The position numbers were made by a program, and so were the translations under genes. A DNA stretch of 64,000 nt from Pseudodonghicola xiamenensis DSM 18339 (GTDB lineage Bacteria; Pseudomonadota; Alphaproteobacteria; Rhodobacterales; Rhodobacteraceae), in the NCBI RefSeq assembly GCF_000429365.1, contig NZ_AUBS01000010.1, forward strand, positions 1 through 64,000, given 5' to 3'. The notes below the pieces were generated by a model. It saw only the letters and a program-made list of their open reading frames with translations. It was not told where the DNA came from and searched no databases. This document shows, in pieces, positions 23,941 through 32,203 of the stretch. Positions within the stretch are counted from its first letter, which is position 1; each line of letters starts with the position of its first letter.

Positions 23941-25947
23941 TCACTCCTCGGATGGCAGAATCTCGGCGATGACCTGGCCGCGATCGACCATGTCTCCATT
24001 CGAGACGGATATGTGGCTGGCGATCCCGGCCGCGGCTGCCCGGATCGAGATTTCGAGTTTCATGGATTCCATGACCGCAACCACGTCGCCTTCGGCCACG
24101 CTCTGACCATCGGAGACCTTGATTTCGACAATCATGCCGGTCAGCGGAGAGGTCACGGCGCGATCCGCCGCAGCATCGCCGCCGGCAAAGGCAAGGGGCG
24201 CGGCGGGGCGGAAGACCAGGCGGCCTTCGGGCGTGTCCAGTTCGATCACGCCCGCGTGCAGACGTGCCTCGATCAGATGGACGGTGTCGCCTTCGCCGAC
24301 ACGCCAACAGCCCGGGGTCAGTTCACGTGCCGACAGTGTCAGCGCCTCGCCGTTTTCCGAATAGACGGTGTATCTGGCACCCGGTTTGACAGGACTGACG
24401 CGCAGTTCCTCGGATACCTCGTCAGAATCGGTAAGCGTCACGCGCTGCCCCGCTTCAATCGCATCGCCGCCCAGACCAAGCCGCCAGCCGGTAAAGGCAT
24501 CACGGTTGGTCCAGGGATTGGCGTTTGTGTCGCTGCGCGACTTGGTCACGAAGAGAATGGCAGCGGTCGCTTTCCACAGATCGGGGCGGGTCAGGCCGGG
24601 TGCCTGTGTCAGCTCATCCAGCCTGCCGTCGATCCAGCGGGTATGCACCTGCATCCGTTCGAATTCATGGTTTCGCGCCAGCGCCGTTAGAAAGGCGCGA
24701 TTGGTCTCGACACCTTCGACCGCGACATGATCAAGCGCCGTGGCCAGACGTGCCAATGCGGTTTCCCGGTCGGGCGCGTGCACGATCAGCTTGGCGATCA
24801 TCGGGTCGTAGTAGGGCGTGACGTCATCGCCTTCTTCGACGCCGCTGTCGATGCGCAGGCCCGATGGCAGGCTGAGCGTGGAGAGCGTGCCCGTCGACGG
24901 GGCGAATTGCATCGCCGGATCTTCGGCGTAAAGCCGCGCCTCGACCGCGTGGCCGTTGATCGTCAGATCGTCCTGCACCAGTCCAAGGCCCGCGCCTTCG
25001 GCAATCCGCAGGTGAAGCGCGACAAGGTCCAGCCCGGTGATCGCTTCGGTGACGGGATGTTCCACCTGAATGCGCGGGTTCACCTCAAGGAAGAAATACT
25101 CGTCACCCGCGACCAGAAACTCGACCGTGCCCAGCCCGCGATAGTCCAGCGTTTCACCAAGACGCACCGCGTCGCGCGCGATGTCGTCCATAAGCGTCCG
25201 GGGCAGACCCCAGGCCGGGGCTTCCTCGATGACCTTCTGGTGGCGGCGCTGAAGCGTGCAATCGCGTTCGAACAGATGCACCACATGGCCCTTGCCGTCA
25301 CCTGCGATCTGCACTTCGACATGGCGCGCCTCGGGCAGGAAACGCTCCAACAGCAGCCCTTCGGAGCCGAAGGTGGATTTTGCTTCGCGCAGCGCGCCTT
25401 CGATGTCCTCGACCAGCGTGGTTTCGTCGGTGACGAGCCGTTGTCCGCGCCCACCACCGCCGCCGACAGCCTTGAGCAGGACCGGCAGGCCCATTTGGCG
25501 CACTTCGTCGGCGATTTCCCGGGGATCCGACCGCGCGCCTTCCGCGCCCGAAATCACCGGGACGCTGGCAGCCACGGCGGCTTCCTTGGCGCTGGCCTTG
25601 TCCCCGAAACGTTCAAGCGTCGCCGGCGTCGGCCCCATGAAGATCATGCCGGCGGCTTCGACCGCACGGGCAAAATCGGGGTTTTCGGCCAGAAAGCCGT
25701 AACCGGGATGGATCGCATCCGCGCCCACCGATTGCGCGGCGGCAATCACTGCGTCGATTTTCAAATAGCTCTCAGATGCAGGTCCGGCGCCGATACAGAC
25801 CGACTTGCCGATCTCGCGGACATGCAGGGCATTGGCATCGGCCTGCGAATGCACGCCGACAGGGGTGATACCGCTGGCCCGCGCGGTGCGCGCGATCCGG
25901 CAGGCAATTTCGCCGCGGTTGGCGATTAGAAGCGTTTTGATTTTCAC
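23941..25947 (-). CDS. Biotin-dependent acyl-CoA carboxylase, alpha subunit (BC-BT-BCCP), set 1
   Basis: Alpha subunit of a biotin-dependent acyl-CoA carboxylase, 668 aa. The biotin carboxylase domain covers about 1-445, with IHPGYGFLAENPDF, the glycine-rich ATP loop KAVGGGGGRGQR and the catalytic EVNPRIQVEHPVTE. A BT-like linker covers about 470-590, and the BCCP domain follows with biotinylated K630 in VMESMKLE. This is the size and layout of methylcrotonyl-CoA carboxylase alpha. The start is GTG 25947; no in-frame ATG lies near and the leader is weak. Its partner beta subunit is the next gene upstream, 10 bp away. Confidence 0.88.
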   Translation of the reverse strand: MKIKTLLIANRGEIACRIARTARASGITPVGVHSQADANALHVREIGKSVCIGAGPASESYLKIDAVIAAAQSVGADAIHPGYGFLAENPDFARAVEAAGMIFMGPTPATLERFGDKASAKEAAVAASVPVISGAEGARSDPREIADEVRQMGLPVLLKAVGGGGGRGQRLVTDETTLVEDIEGALREAKSTFGSEGLLLERFLPEARHVEVQIAGDGKGHVVHLFERDCTLQRRHQKVIEEAPAWGLPRTLMDDIARDAVRLGETLDYRGLGTVEFLVAGDEYFFLEVNPRIQVEHPVTEAITGLDLVALHLRIAEGAGLGLVQDDLTINGHAVEARLYAEDPAMQFAPSTGTLSTLSLPSGLRIDSGVEEGDDVTPYYDPMIAKLIVHAPDRETALARLATALDHVAVEGVETNRAFLTALARNHEFERMQVHTRWIDGRLDELTQAPGLTRPDLWKATAAILFVTKSRSDTNANPWTNRDAFTGWRLGLGGDAIEAGQRVTLTDSDEVSEELRVSPVKPGARYTVYSENGEALTLSARELTPGCWRVGEGDTVHLIEARLHAGVIELDTPEGRLVFRPAAPLAFAGGDAAADRAVTSPLTGMIVEIKVSDGQSVAEGDVVAVMESMKLEISIRAAAAGIASHISVSNGDMVDRGQVIAEILPSEE

Positions 25948-25957
25948 GGTTCGCTCA

Positions 25958-27565
25958 TCACATCCTGAACACGCCGAAGTTGGTATCGACCTTGGGTCTG
26001 CGCGATGTCACATCCAGCATCAGCGCCATGACGTCACGGGTCTCACAGGGCTCGATCACGCTGTCGATCCAAAGGTTGGAAGCAAAATTATAGGCTCCCT
26101 GAAAATCTTCGTATTCCTTGCGGATCGGTGCCTTGAAGGCTTCCTCCTCCTCGGGGGTCCAGCTTTTGCCTTCGCGTTCGTTGATCTGCGCGCGGACCTG
26201 AGCCAGCACGCTGGCGGCCTGTTCCGGCCCCATGATTGCCGACCGTCCCGTCGGCCAGGCGAACATTGCGTCCGGCTGGAACGGGCGGCCCAGCATCGCC
26301 AGGTATCCGGCCCCGTAAGAGCCACCGGTGATGATTGTGAATTTCGGCACCCGGGCCGAAGACATGGCCGTGATCATCTTGGCGCCAGCCTTGGCAATGC
26401 CCATCTGCTCGACCTCGCGGCCCACCATGAAGCCGTTCACATCGGCCAGGAACAGCAGCGGAATATCACGCTGGACGCAGAGATTGATGAAATGCGTCGC
26501 CTTCAGCGCGGCTTCGACGAAAAGCACGCCTGTATTGGCGATGATCCCGACCTCGTGGCCGTGGATGCGCCCCCAGCCGGTCATGATCGTGTCGCCATAA
26601 AGCGGCTTGAATTCGTGAAAATCGCTCTCATCGACCAACCGAGCCACGATTTCGCGGTTGTCGGTCGGCACCTTGGGGTCGCGGCTGATGAGCCCATAAA
26701 TCTCTTCGACCGGGTAGGCGGGCGCACGGGGCGTTTCGGGCGTCTTGCGGGGTTGGGGTTTTTCGCCAAGATGGCTGACAATTTCGCGCGTGATGGCCAG
26801 AGCGTGGGCGTCATCTTCGGCCAAATGGTCGGTCACACCGGAAACGGACGAATGCATCTTGCCGCCACCCAGTTCTTCGGCTTCGACCTTTTCGCCGGTT
26901 GCGGCAAAGGTCAATTCCGGTCCGCCCAGATACATAAAGCCCTGACCGCGCACGATCACCACTTCGTCACAGAGCGCGGGGATATAGGCACCACCCGCGG
27001 TGCAGGGCCCCATGACCACGGCGATTTGCGGCACACCATCGCCAGACATGCCGATCTGTTGGTGAAAGATGGAGCCGAACTGGCCTTCGTCGGGGAAAAG
27101 GTTGGCCTGGTCGGGCAGGAAGGCACCGCCGGAGTCCACGAGGGTGATGACGGGCAGGCGGTTTTTCCAGGCAATTTTCTGTGCCCGGACGTGTTTGCGG
27201 CAGGTGATCCCGAAATAGGTGCCGCCCTTTACGGTGGCATCATTGGCGATGATCATGCACTGACGGCCTTCGATCACGCCAATACCGGTAATGATGCCGG
27301 CGCCGGGTGGAACTCCCTTGTGCATATTCAATCCGGCCAACTCGCCGAGTTCCAGAAATGGTGTGCCCGGGTCGATCAGCCGTTCGATCCTTTCTCGCGG
27401 CAGGATCTTGCCTTTCTTCACATGCCGTTCGCGTGCCTTTTCGGGGCCGCCGACGCGTTGGGTCAGGCGAAGGGCGTGCAGTTCGGCAATCTTTGCGCGA
27501 TACTGCGCGTCGTTTTCCCGGAAGTCATTAGATCCGGTGTCGAGAAGGGATTTCATTCGTGTCAT
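25958..27565 (-). CDS. Acyl-CoA carboxylase carboxyltransferase (beta) subunit, set 1
   Basis: Carboxyltransferase beta subunit, 535 aa, length typical of methylcrotonyl-/geranyl-CoA carboxylases. It shows GAGIITGIGVIEGRQCMIIA, the CoA-binding NDATVKGGTYFG, GPCTAGGAYIPALCDEVVIV and the C-terminal-domain VGREVEQMGIAKAGAKMI with SYGAGYLAM. It transfers CO2 from carboxybiotin to the gamma carbon of an enoyl-CoA in this family. The ATG at 27565 overlaps the PaaK-like stop in ATGA, and an internal ATG at 27556 is also possible. With the alpha gene and the HMG-CoA-lyase-like gene downstream it forms a carboxylation-cleavage module. Confidence 0.87.
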   Translation of the reverse strand: MTRMKSLLDTGSNDFRENDAQYRAKIAELHALRLTQRVGGPEKARERHVKKGKILPRERIERLIDPGTPFLELGELAGLNMHKGVPPGAGIITGIGVIEGRQCMIIANDATVKGGTYFGITCRKHVRAQKIAWKNRLPVITLVDSGGAFLPDQANLFPDEGQFGSIFHQQIGMSGDGVPQIAVVMGPCTAGGAYIPALCDEVVIVRGQGFMYLGGPELTFAATGEKVEAEELGGGKMHSSVSGVTDHLAEDDAHALAITREIVSHLGEKPQPRKTPETPRAPAYPVEEIYGLISRDPKVPTDNREIVARLVDESDFHEFKPLYGDTIMTGWGRIHGHEVGIIANTGVLFVEAALKATHFINLCVQRDIPLLFLADVNGFMVGREVEQMGIAKAGAKMITAMSSARVPKFTIITGGSYGAGYLAMLGRPFQPDAMFAWPTGRSAIMGPEQAASVLAQVRAQINEREGKSWTPEEEEAFKAPIRKEYEDFQGAYNFASNLWIDSVIEPCETRDVMALMLDVTSRRPKVDTNFGVFRM

Positions 27566-28953
27566 GGCAGGTCGGGATATTCTCTCAGAACGAAGGCAAC
27601 TTTAGCTGCGCCGGGTTTTTCGAAAGTGTCGGGCGCGACCAGATGGACGTCGGCCTTGAAGACGAGCGCGTCGCGAAGTCGCTGTTCGATCTTCTTTTTC
27701 AGGGCGCCGTCATCGGCCGGATCGCGACCGGGGCCACGTTCGACGATCACCGTCAGCGCGCCTTGCGTAGTATGGCCCTCGAAATCTGCGACAATCCGCA
27801 TGACGCCGTTGGTCTCGGGCACCATTTCGATGATTAGGCTGTTGATTGCGGACGGAAAGACATTGGCCCCGCGAACGATCAGCATGTCATCTGTGCGCCC
27901 GGTGCAGCGGATCTTGGGGCCGGTGCGGCCGCAGGAGCATTCGGTGTCGATGACCTCGATGTAGTCGCCTGACCGGAACCGCACGAGCGGGCTGGCCTGG
28001 CGGCCGAGCGCGGTATAGACCATCTCGCCTTCTGCGCCTTTTTTCCAGGGAATGATCCTGCCGCTCTCCGGGTCGAGCAGCTCGGTCAGGACATAATCCA
28101 TGTTGACCATGTGCATACCCGACTGGGCGTCGCACTCGGCCCAGTAGGTCACGCCCAGATCGGTGCCGCCCAGCATCTCGGTGCATTTCGCGCCCCAGGC
28201 CTTTTCGATTTTGGCGCGGATAGAGGGGATGCCGCCACCCGGTTCACCACCCACGATCACCCGTTCGACGCCCAGTTCGTCGGCCTTGCAGCCCAGCACT
28301 TCGGGCGCTTTTTCGGCCAGGTGCAGCACGAAATTCGGGGCACCGACGATGCAGCGCGGACGGGTATCGGCACAGGCACGCAGCAGCCGTTCCGCGCCGC
28401 CATCGGCGCCCACCGGCACATCGATCGTGCCCATGTACTGCAACCCCTGCATCACGGGGATGCCGCCGACAAAGCCCTTGGCGAGCGAAAACGCGTGCAG
28501 CACCATGTCGCCCGGCCGCACGCCATTGGCAAAGAAACAGCGTGCCGTCATCTCGTGCCACATTTCGGCGTCGGATTCGGTCAGGGCCACATATGAGGGG
28601 CTGCCGGTCGTGCCCGACGATGCCTGCATTTGGATGATCTCGTACATGGGCGCGGCGCGGTGTTTGCCGAACGGCGGATCGGCGGCCAGGCTTTCGCGGA
28701 TCTCGGTCTTGTAGGTATAGGGCAGTTTCTGCAGGTCTTCGATGGTGCGGATATCGTCGAATTCCACACCGGCTTTCGCGAACTTCTCCTGATAGAAAGT
28801 CGAGTTTGCCTTGAGATAGGTCATCTGATCGCGCAGTCGCTCTTCCTGAATACGGCGCACCTCGTCGAGCGGCGTGCCCTCGATCGCGTGCCAGAAGCGA
28901 TCATTTACCTTGTCGGCGGCATCTTCCCGCCGGAAGCGCATTCCAAATTGCAT
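27562..28953 (-). CDS. PaaK-like phenylacetate/aryl-CoA ligase family protein
   Basis: AMP-forming ligase of the PaaK family, 463 aa, shorter than FadD-type ligases. The P-loop motif is MQASSGTTGSPSYVAL. The family Cys-rich stretch DTECSCGRTGPKIRCTGRTD, which in PaaK relatives binds zinc, is followed by DMLIVRGANVFPSAI. It probably activates a carboxylic acid, though some PaaK-like proteins act on acids other than phenylacetate. The ATG at 28953 has GGAGAACG. It lies within operon A between a dehydrogenase and carboxylase set 1, and overlaps the latter by ATGA. Confidence 0.82.
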   Translation of the reverse strand: MQFGMRFRREDAADKVNDRFWHAIEGTPLDEVRRIQEERLRDQMTYLKANSTFYQEKFAKAGVEFDDIRTIEDLQKLPYTYKTEIRESLAADPPFGKHRAAPMYEIIQMQASSGTTGSPSYVALTESDAEMWHEMTARCFFANGVRPGDMVLHAFSLAKGFVGGIPVMQGLQYMGTIDVPVGADGGAERLLRACADTRPRCIVGAPNFVLHLAEKAPEVLGCKADELGVERVIVGGEPGGGIPSIRAKIEKAWGAKCTEMLGGTDLGVTYWAECDAQSGMHMVNMDYVLTELLDPESGRIIPWKKGAEGEMVYTALGRQASPLVRFRSGDYIEVIDTECSCGRTGPKIRCTGRTDDMLIVRGANVFPSAINSLIIEMVPETNGVMRIVADFEGHTTQGALTVIVERGPGRDPADDGALKKKIEQRLRDALVFKADVHLVAPDTFEKPGAAKVAFVLREYPDLP

Positions 28954-28980
28954 GTCGTTCTCCGTTCCAAGCGGTGGCGA

Positions 28981-30141
28981 TCAATAGGATCGTGGCAGGC
29001 CCATGACCTTTTCGCCGATAAAGCTCAGGCACAGTTCGCGGTTCACCGGCGCTGTGCGCAGCAGGCGGACCAGCGGGTACATTTCGTAAAGTCCCGTATC
29101 TTCGGTAAAGCCCGATCCACCATGCGCCTGAAGCGCCGCGTCGACCGCTTCGATCCCGGCTTCGGCGGCGGCATATTTCGCCATGTTCGACGACGCACCG
29201 GCAGGCAGCTTGTTGTCGAACTCCCATGCCGCGCGCCGGGTCATCAGACTGGCCATTTCGACTGCCGTATGCGCCTTGGCCATCGGATGCTGTACGCCCT
29301 GGTGCGCACCGATGGGTTGGCCGAACACATTGCGCTCGGAGGCATAGGCCACGCCCTTGTTCAGGGCGAACCGGCCGATGCCGCAGCACAAGGCGGCCAG
29401 GATGATACGCTCGGGGTTGAGGCTGTCGAACAGGATCGAGAACCCTTCGTCCACCTCGCCGACCACATCCTCGGGGCCGAGATCCACATCGTCGAAGAAC
29501 AGTGTCCACTGCTCCTCGGGCAGGGGGATCGAGATCTTCACCCGCTGCTTGTCGACGCCTTTTTTCTTCAGATCCACGGCGAACAGGGTAAAGCCGTCGG
29601 TCTTGCGGCTGACCTCGGTATGCGGTTTGGTCCGCGCCACCACAAGGCAGTAGTCGGCCACTTCGGCCCCGGTGATGAAGGTCTTTTCGCCCGACAGGCT
29701 GAACCGGTTGCCTCGACGCTTGGCCAGCGTAGTGGCCTTCATCGTGTTCGACCCGGCCCCCGGTTCGGTGATCGCGAAACAGAACTGGATATCACCGCGG
29801 CAGGCAGCCGGCAGCAGTTCTTTCTTGTGGAACTCGCTCCCGTGGCTGGCGATATGGGCCAGCGACATGGTCGGCCCGACCACCATCATCAAAAGCGGAA
29901 TGCCGTGATTGGCGGTGCCCTCCATGAACAGGGCCATTTCGGTCATACCAAGGCCCGCGCCGCCGAATTCCTCGGGCACCATGATGCCCAGGAAACCGTC
30001 ATCGGCAATCTGCCTGAACATCTCGTGCGGGAACTCATGCCTGCGCGCGTGGTCCAGCCAATACGCATTGTCGTATTTCTGCGCCAGCTGGCCGCCATAC
30101 TCGTAAATCTGGCGTTGTTCGTCGTTCAAAATGAAATCCAT
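28981..30141 (-). CDS. Acyl-CoA dehydrogenase
   Basis: Acyl-CoA dehydrogenase, 386 aa. Motifs are IQFCFAITEPGAGSNTMKA (FAD/substrate loop), GEKTFITGAEVADYCLVVA and the C-terminal AAEAGIEAVDAALQAHGGSG followed by YEMYPLVRLLRTAPVNRELC. The stretch PLMMMVVGPTMSLAHIASHG in the N-terminal domain resembles CaiA-like dehydrogenases. The ATG at 30141 has GAGGAC upstream. It is third in operon A, 10 bp after the crotonase. The exact substrate is unknown. Confidence 0.87.
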   Translation of the reverse strand: MDFILNDEQRQIYEYGGQLAQKYDNAYWLDHARRHEFPHEMFRQIADDGFLGIMVPEEFGGAGLGMTEMALFMEGTANHGIPLLMMVVGPTMSLAHIASHGSEFHKKELLPAACRGDIQFCFAITEPGAGSNTMKATTLAKRRGNRFSLSGEKTFITGAEVADYCLVVARTKPHTEVSRKTDGFTLFAVDLKKKGVDKQRVKISIPLPEEQWTLFFDDVDLGPEDVVGEVDEGFSILFDSLNPERIILAALCCGIGRFALNKGVAYASERNVFGQPIGAHQGVQHPMAKAHTAVEMASLMTRRAAWEFDNKLPAGASSNMAKYAAAEAGIEAVDAALQAHGGSGFTEDTGLYEMYPLVRLLRTAPVNRELCLSFIGEKVMGLPRSY

Positions 30142-30150
30142 GTTTCGTCC

Positions 30151-30930
30151 TCAGGCCTTGAATTCGGGGGCGCGCCGGTTCTCGAATGCGTCGAGGCCCT
30201 CGGCCACGTCATCGCTGGGCAGTGCGCGCACCGCGGCATCGCGCTCAAGCCGCATCTGCTGGTCGATACCAAGGTCCGCGCCTTCGCGCGCCAACCGCTT
30301 CATCTCCGCGATGCCGGGACGCGAGCGGGTGGCGATCTTCTGGCAGTATTCCAGCGAGATCTTGTACAGATCCGCATCCGGCACGATGTAGTTGACCAGG
30401 CCGGCCTCTTTGGCCTCGTCCGACTTGAGCCAGCGGGCCGAGAACATCAGGTCGAGCGCCCGGCGCTGCCCCATCAACCGCGTCAGCCGCTGCGAGCCAC
30501 CCCAACCGGGAATCAGCCCGAATTGCGCATGCTGATCGCCAAACTGGGCGCTTTCGGCCGCAAAGCACACGTCGCAGGCCAGCATCAGTTCGATCCCGCC
30601 GGCCAGACACAACCCCTGCACTGCGACTACGACAGGGAGGGAGGAGGTTTCGAGCGCACGCAGGTTTTTCATGCCAAAGGCGATGAAATGGTCCAGCGCG
30701 GCGGGATCGTTCAATTTACCTTTCACTTCCACCAGATCGGCGCCGGTGCAAAAGTTCTTGCCTTGCGCCCGGATCAGGATCGCCCGAATATCCGGGTTCG
30801 CCTCGAATTCCGACCGCGCAGCAGAAATGCGCTCATGCACGTCAAGTGACAGGCAATTGAATTTCTCGGGGCGGGCAAGTTCGATGATGCCGGTGTTGCC
30901 CTCGGAAGTGACGAGGATGGGGCCGCTCAT
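30151..30930 (-). CDS. Enoyl-CoA hydratase/isomerase (crotonase family)
   Basis: Crotonase-fold protein, 259 aa. It has the oxyanion segment GKNFCTGADLVEVKG (about 57-71) and LAGGIELMLACDVC with the first catalytic Glu (about 108). At the second catalytic position the sequence is DQH before AQFGLIPGWGG, so a His replaces the usual Glu, as in the crotonase at 9332. The ATG at 30930 overlaps the stop of the dehydrogenase gene in ATGA. It probably acts directly on the product of that dehydrogenase. Confidence 0.85.
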   Translation of the reverse strand: MSGPILVTSEGNTGIIELARPEKFNCLSLDVHERISAARSEFEANPDIRAILIRAQGKNFCTGADLVEVKGKLNDPAALDHFIAFGMKNLRALETSSLPVVVAVQGLCLAGGIELMLACDVCFAAESAQFGDQHAQFGLIPGWGGSQRLTRLMGQRRALDLMFSARWLKSDEAKEAGLVNYIVPDADLYKISLEYCQKIATRSRPGIAEMKRLAREGADLGIDQQMRLERDAAVRALPSDDVAEGLDAFENRRAPEFKA

Positions 30931-32108
30931 TTGGCCGCTCCCTTCGCCTTCTTGTCATACTGCAGCGCCATGCGACCGACCTTCTCGCGGGCGATCACCA
31001 GCTTCTGGATCTGCGCGGTGCCGTCACCGATCTGCAAGCCGAGCACATCGTTGTAGCGCTGGTGGTGGGGCAGGTCGGTGGTGTAGCCGTAATGTCCGTG
31101 CAGGATCAGGCACTGGTGCAGGATCTCGCAGGCGGTTTTGGGCAGGTACCATTTGCACATGGCGGCCTGAGAGGTGTGGGGCAGGCCACGGTCGCGCAGG
31201 TCCAGCGTGTAATAACAAAGCTGGCGCATCATGGTCAGTTGGGTCTCGGCCTCGGCCAGGGGAAAGCTGACACCCTGATACTGAACGATCGGGGCTCCGA
31301 ATGCCTCGCGCTCCTGAACGTAGGCCCAGGTTTCATCCACCGACGCTTGCGCGGCCCCCAGGCACTCCAGCCCGATCAGTGCGCGGGAATAGTCGAAGCC
31401 CGCCATGATCGTGCCAAAGGCACGGTCCTGTTCCGCCATCATGTTTTCAGCCGGCACGAAAACATCGTCAAAGAAAACCGAGCCGCGCCCGACAGGCTTG
31501 GTGCCGATGTCGTCAAAATGGGTGCGCTTGATGCCTTCCTGGTTCAGATCGACGAAAAAGGCGCTGACCCCGCGTGAGCCGCCGTCAGGATCGCCGGTAC
31601 GGGCAAAGACGACCGCCGCATCCGCCTGACTGGCAAAACTCATGGATGTCTTTTCACCGTTCAGCCGCCAGCCGTTGCCGGATTTCTCGGCCCTCAGAAT
31701 CAGGTTCGCCGCATCCGAACCGCCGCGCGGCTCTGTCAGGCCCAGGCCAATGACAGCATCACCCGAAACAACCTTGGGCACCCATTCCGACGCGATGTCC
31801 TTGGAGGCATGTTTGGCAACCATTCCGCCCATGAGAGAGCCCAGAAGCTGCACGTAACTTGCGTTGAAATCAGCATAGGCGATCTCTTCGACGATCAGCC
31901 CTGACGTGACAGAGCTTTCGCCGAGTCCCCCGAATTCCTCGGGCAGATCGGCCCCGATCAGCCCCAGTGCGCCCATCTCCTTGATCAGCGCACGGTCGAA
32001 TGTATGGCCGCTGGCGCGTTCTTGATATGTGGGCGCAAGTCTTTCAGTTGCGAAGCGCTTTGCGGTCTCGCGAAACGCCTTCTGATCGTCTGTAGGCTGG
32101 AATTGCAT
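30927..32108 (-). CDS. Acyl-CoA dehydrogenase
   Basis: Acyl-CoA dehydrogenase, 393 aa and first gene of operon A. Features are VIGLGLTEPRGGSDAANLIL, NGEKTSMSFASQADAAVVFA, the ERALIGLECLGAAQAS-type helix (DYSRALIGLECLG) and the C-terminal LILHGHYGYTTDLPHHQRYN, with DGTAQIQKLVIAREKVGR. The start is the ATG at 32108 with GGGGAGGAGC upstream; the long upstream open frame reaches across the operator region and is not coding. The gene faces the shared palindrome at 32151-32166 and diverges from fadH. Confidence 0.87.
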   Translation of the reverse strand: MQFQPTDDQKAFRETAKRFATERLAPTYQERASGHTFDRALIKEMGALGLIGADLPEEFGGLGESSVTSGLIVEEIAYADFNASYVQLLGSLMGGMVAKHASKDIASEWVPKVVSGDAVIGLGLTEPRGGSDAANLILRAEKSGNGWRLNGEKTSMSFASQADAAVVFARTGDPDGGSRGVSAFFVDLNQEGIKRTHFDDIGTKPVGRGSVFFDDVFVPAENMMAEQDRAFGTIMAGFDYSRALIGLECLGAAQASVDETWAYVQEREAFGAPIVQYQGVSFPLAEAETQLTMMRQLCYYTLDLRDRGLPHTSQAAMCKWYLPKTACEILHQCLILHGHYGYTTDLPHHQRYNDVLGLQIGDGTAQIQKLVIAREKVGRMALQYDKKAKGAAK

Positions 32109-32148
32109 CGGTGCTCCTCCCCATGAGCGAAAATCTTCTTTCCAGAAA

Positions 32149-32177
32149 AATCTAACAAATGTTAGATTGTAGATCAA
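32149..32177. promoter_or_regulatory. Divergent promoter with perfect operator (site O2)
   Basis: The 16-mer TCTAACAAATGTTAGA at 32151-32166 has two perfect 7-bp arms around AA. On the minus strand a -35 TTGATC (32177-32172) and a -10 TAGATT (32154-32149), 17 bp apart, straddle it, driving operon A. The palindrome is also placed to block the rightward fadH promoter, whose start codon is 38 bp away. It is the best match to the family consensus along with O3. Confidence 0.85.
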
Positions 32178-32203
32178 GTGCAGTTTTGAGGAGGAGAACC
32201 GAA

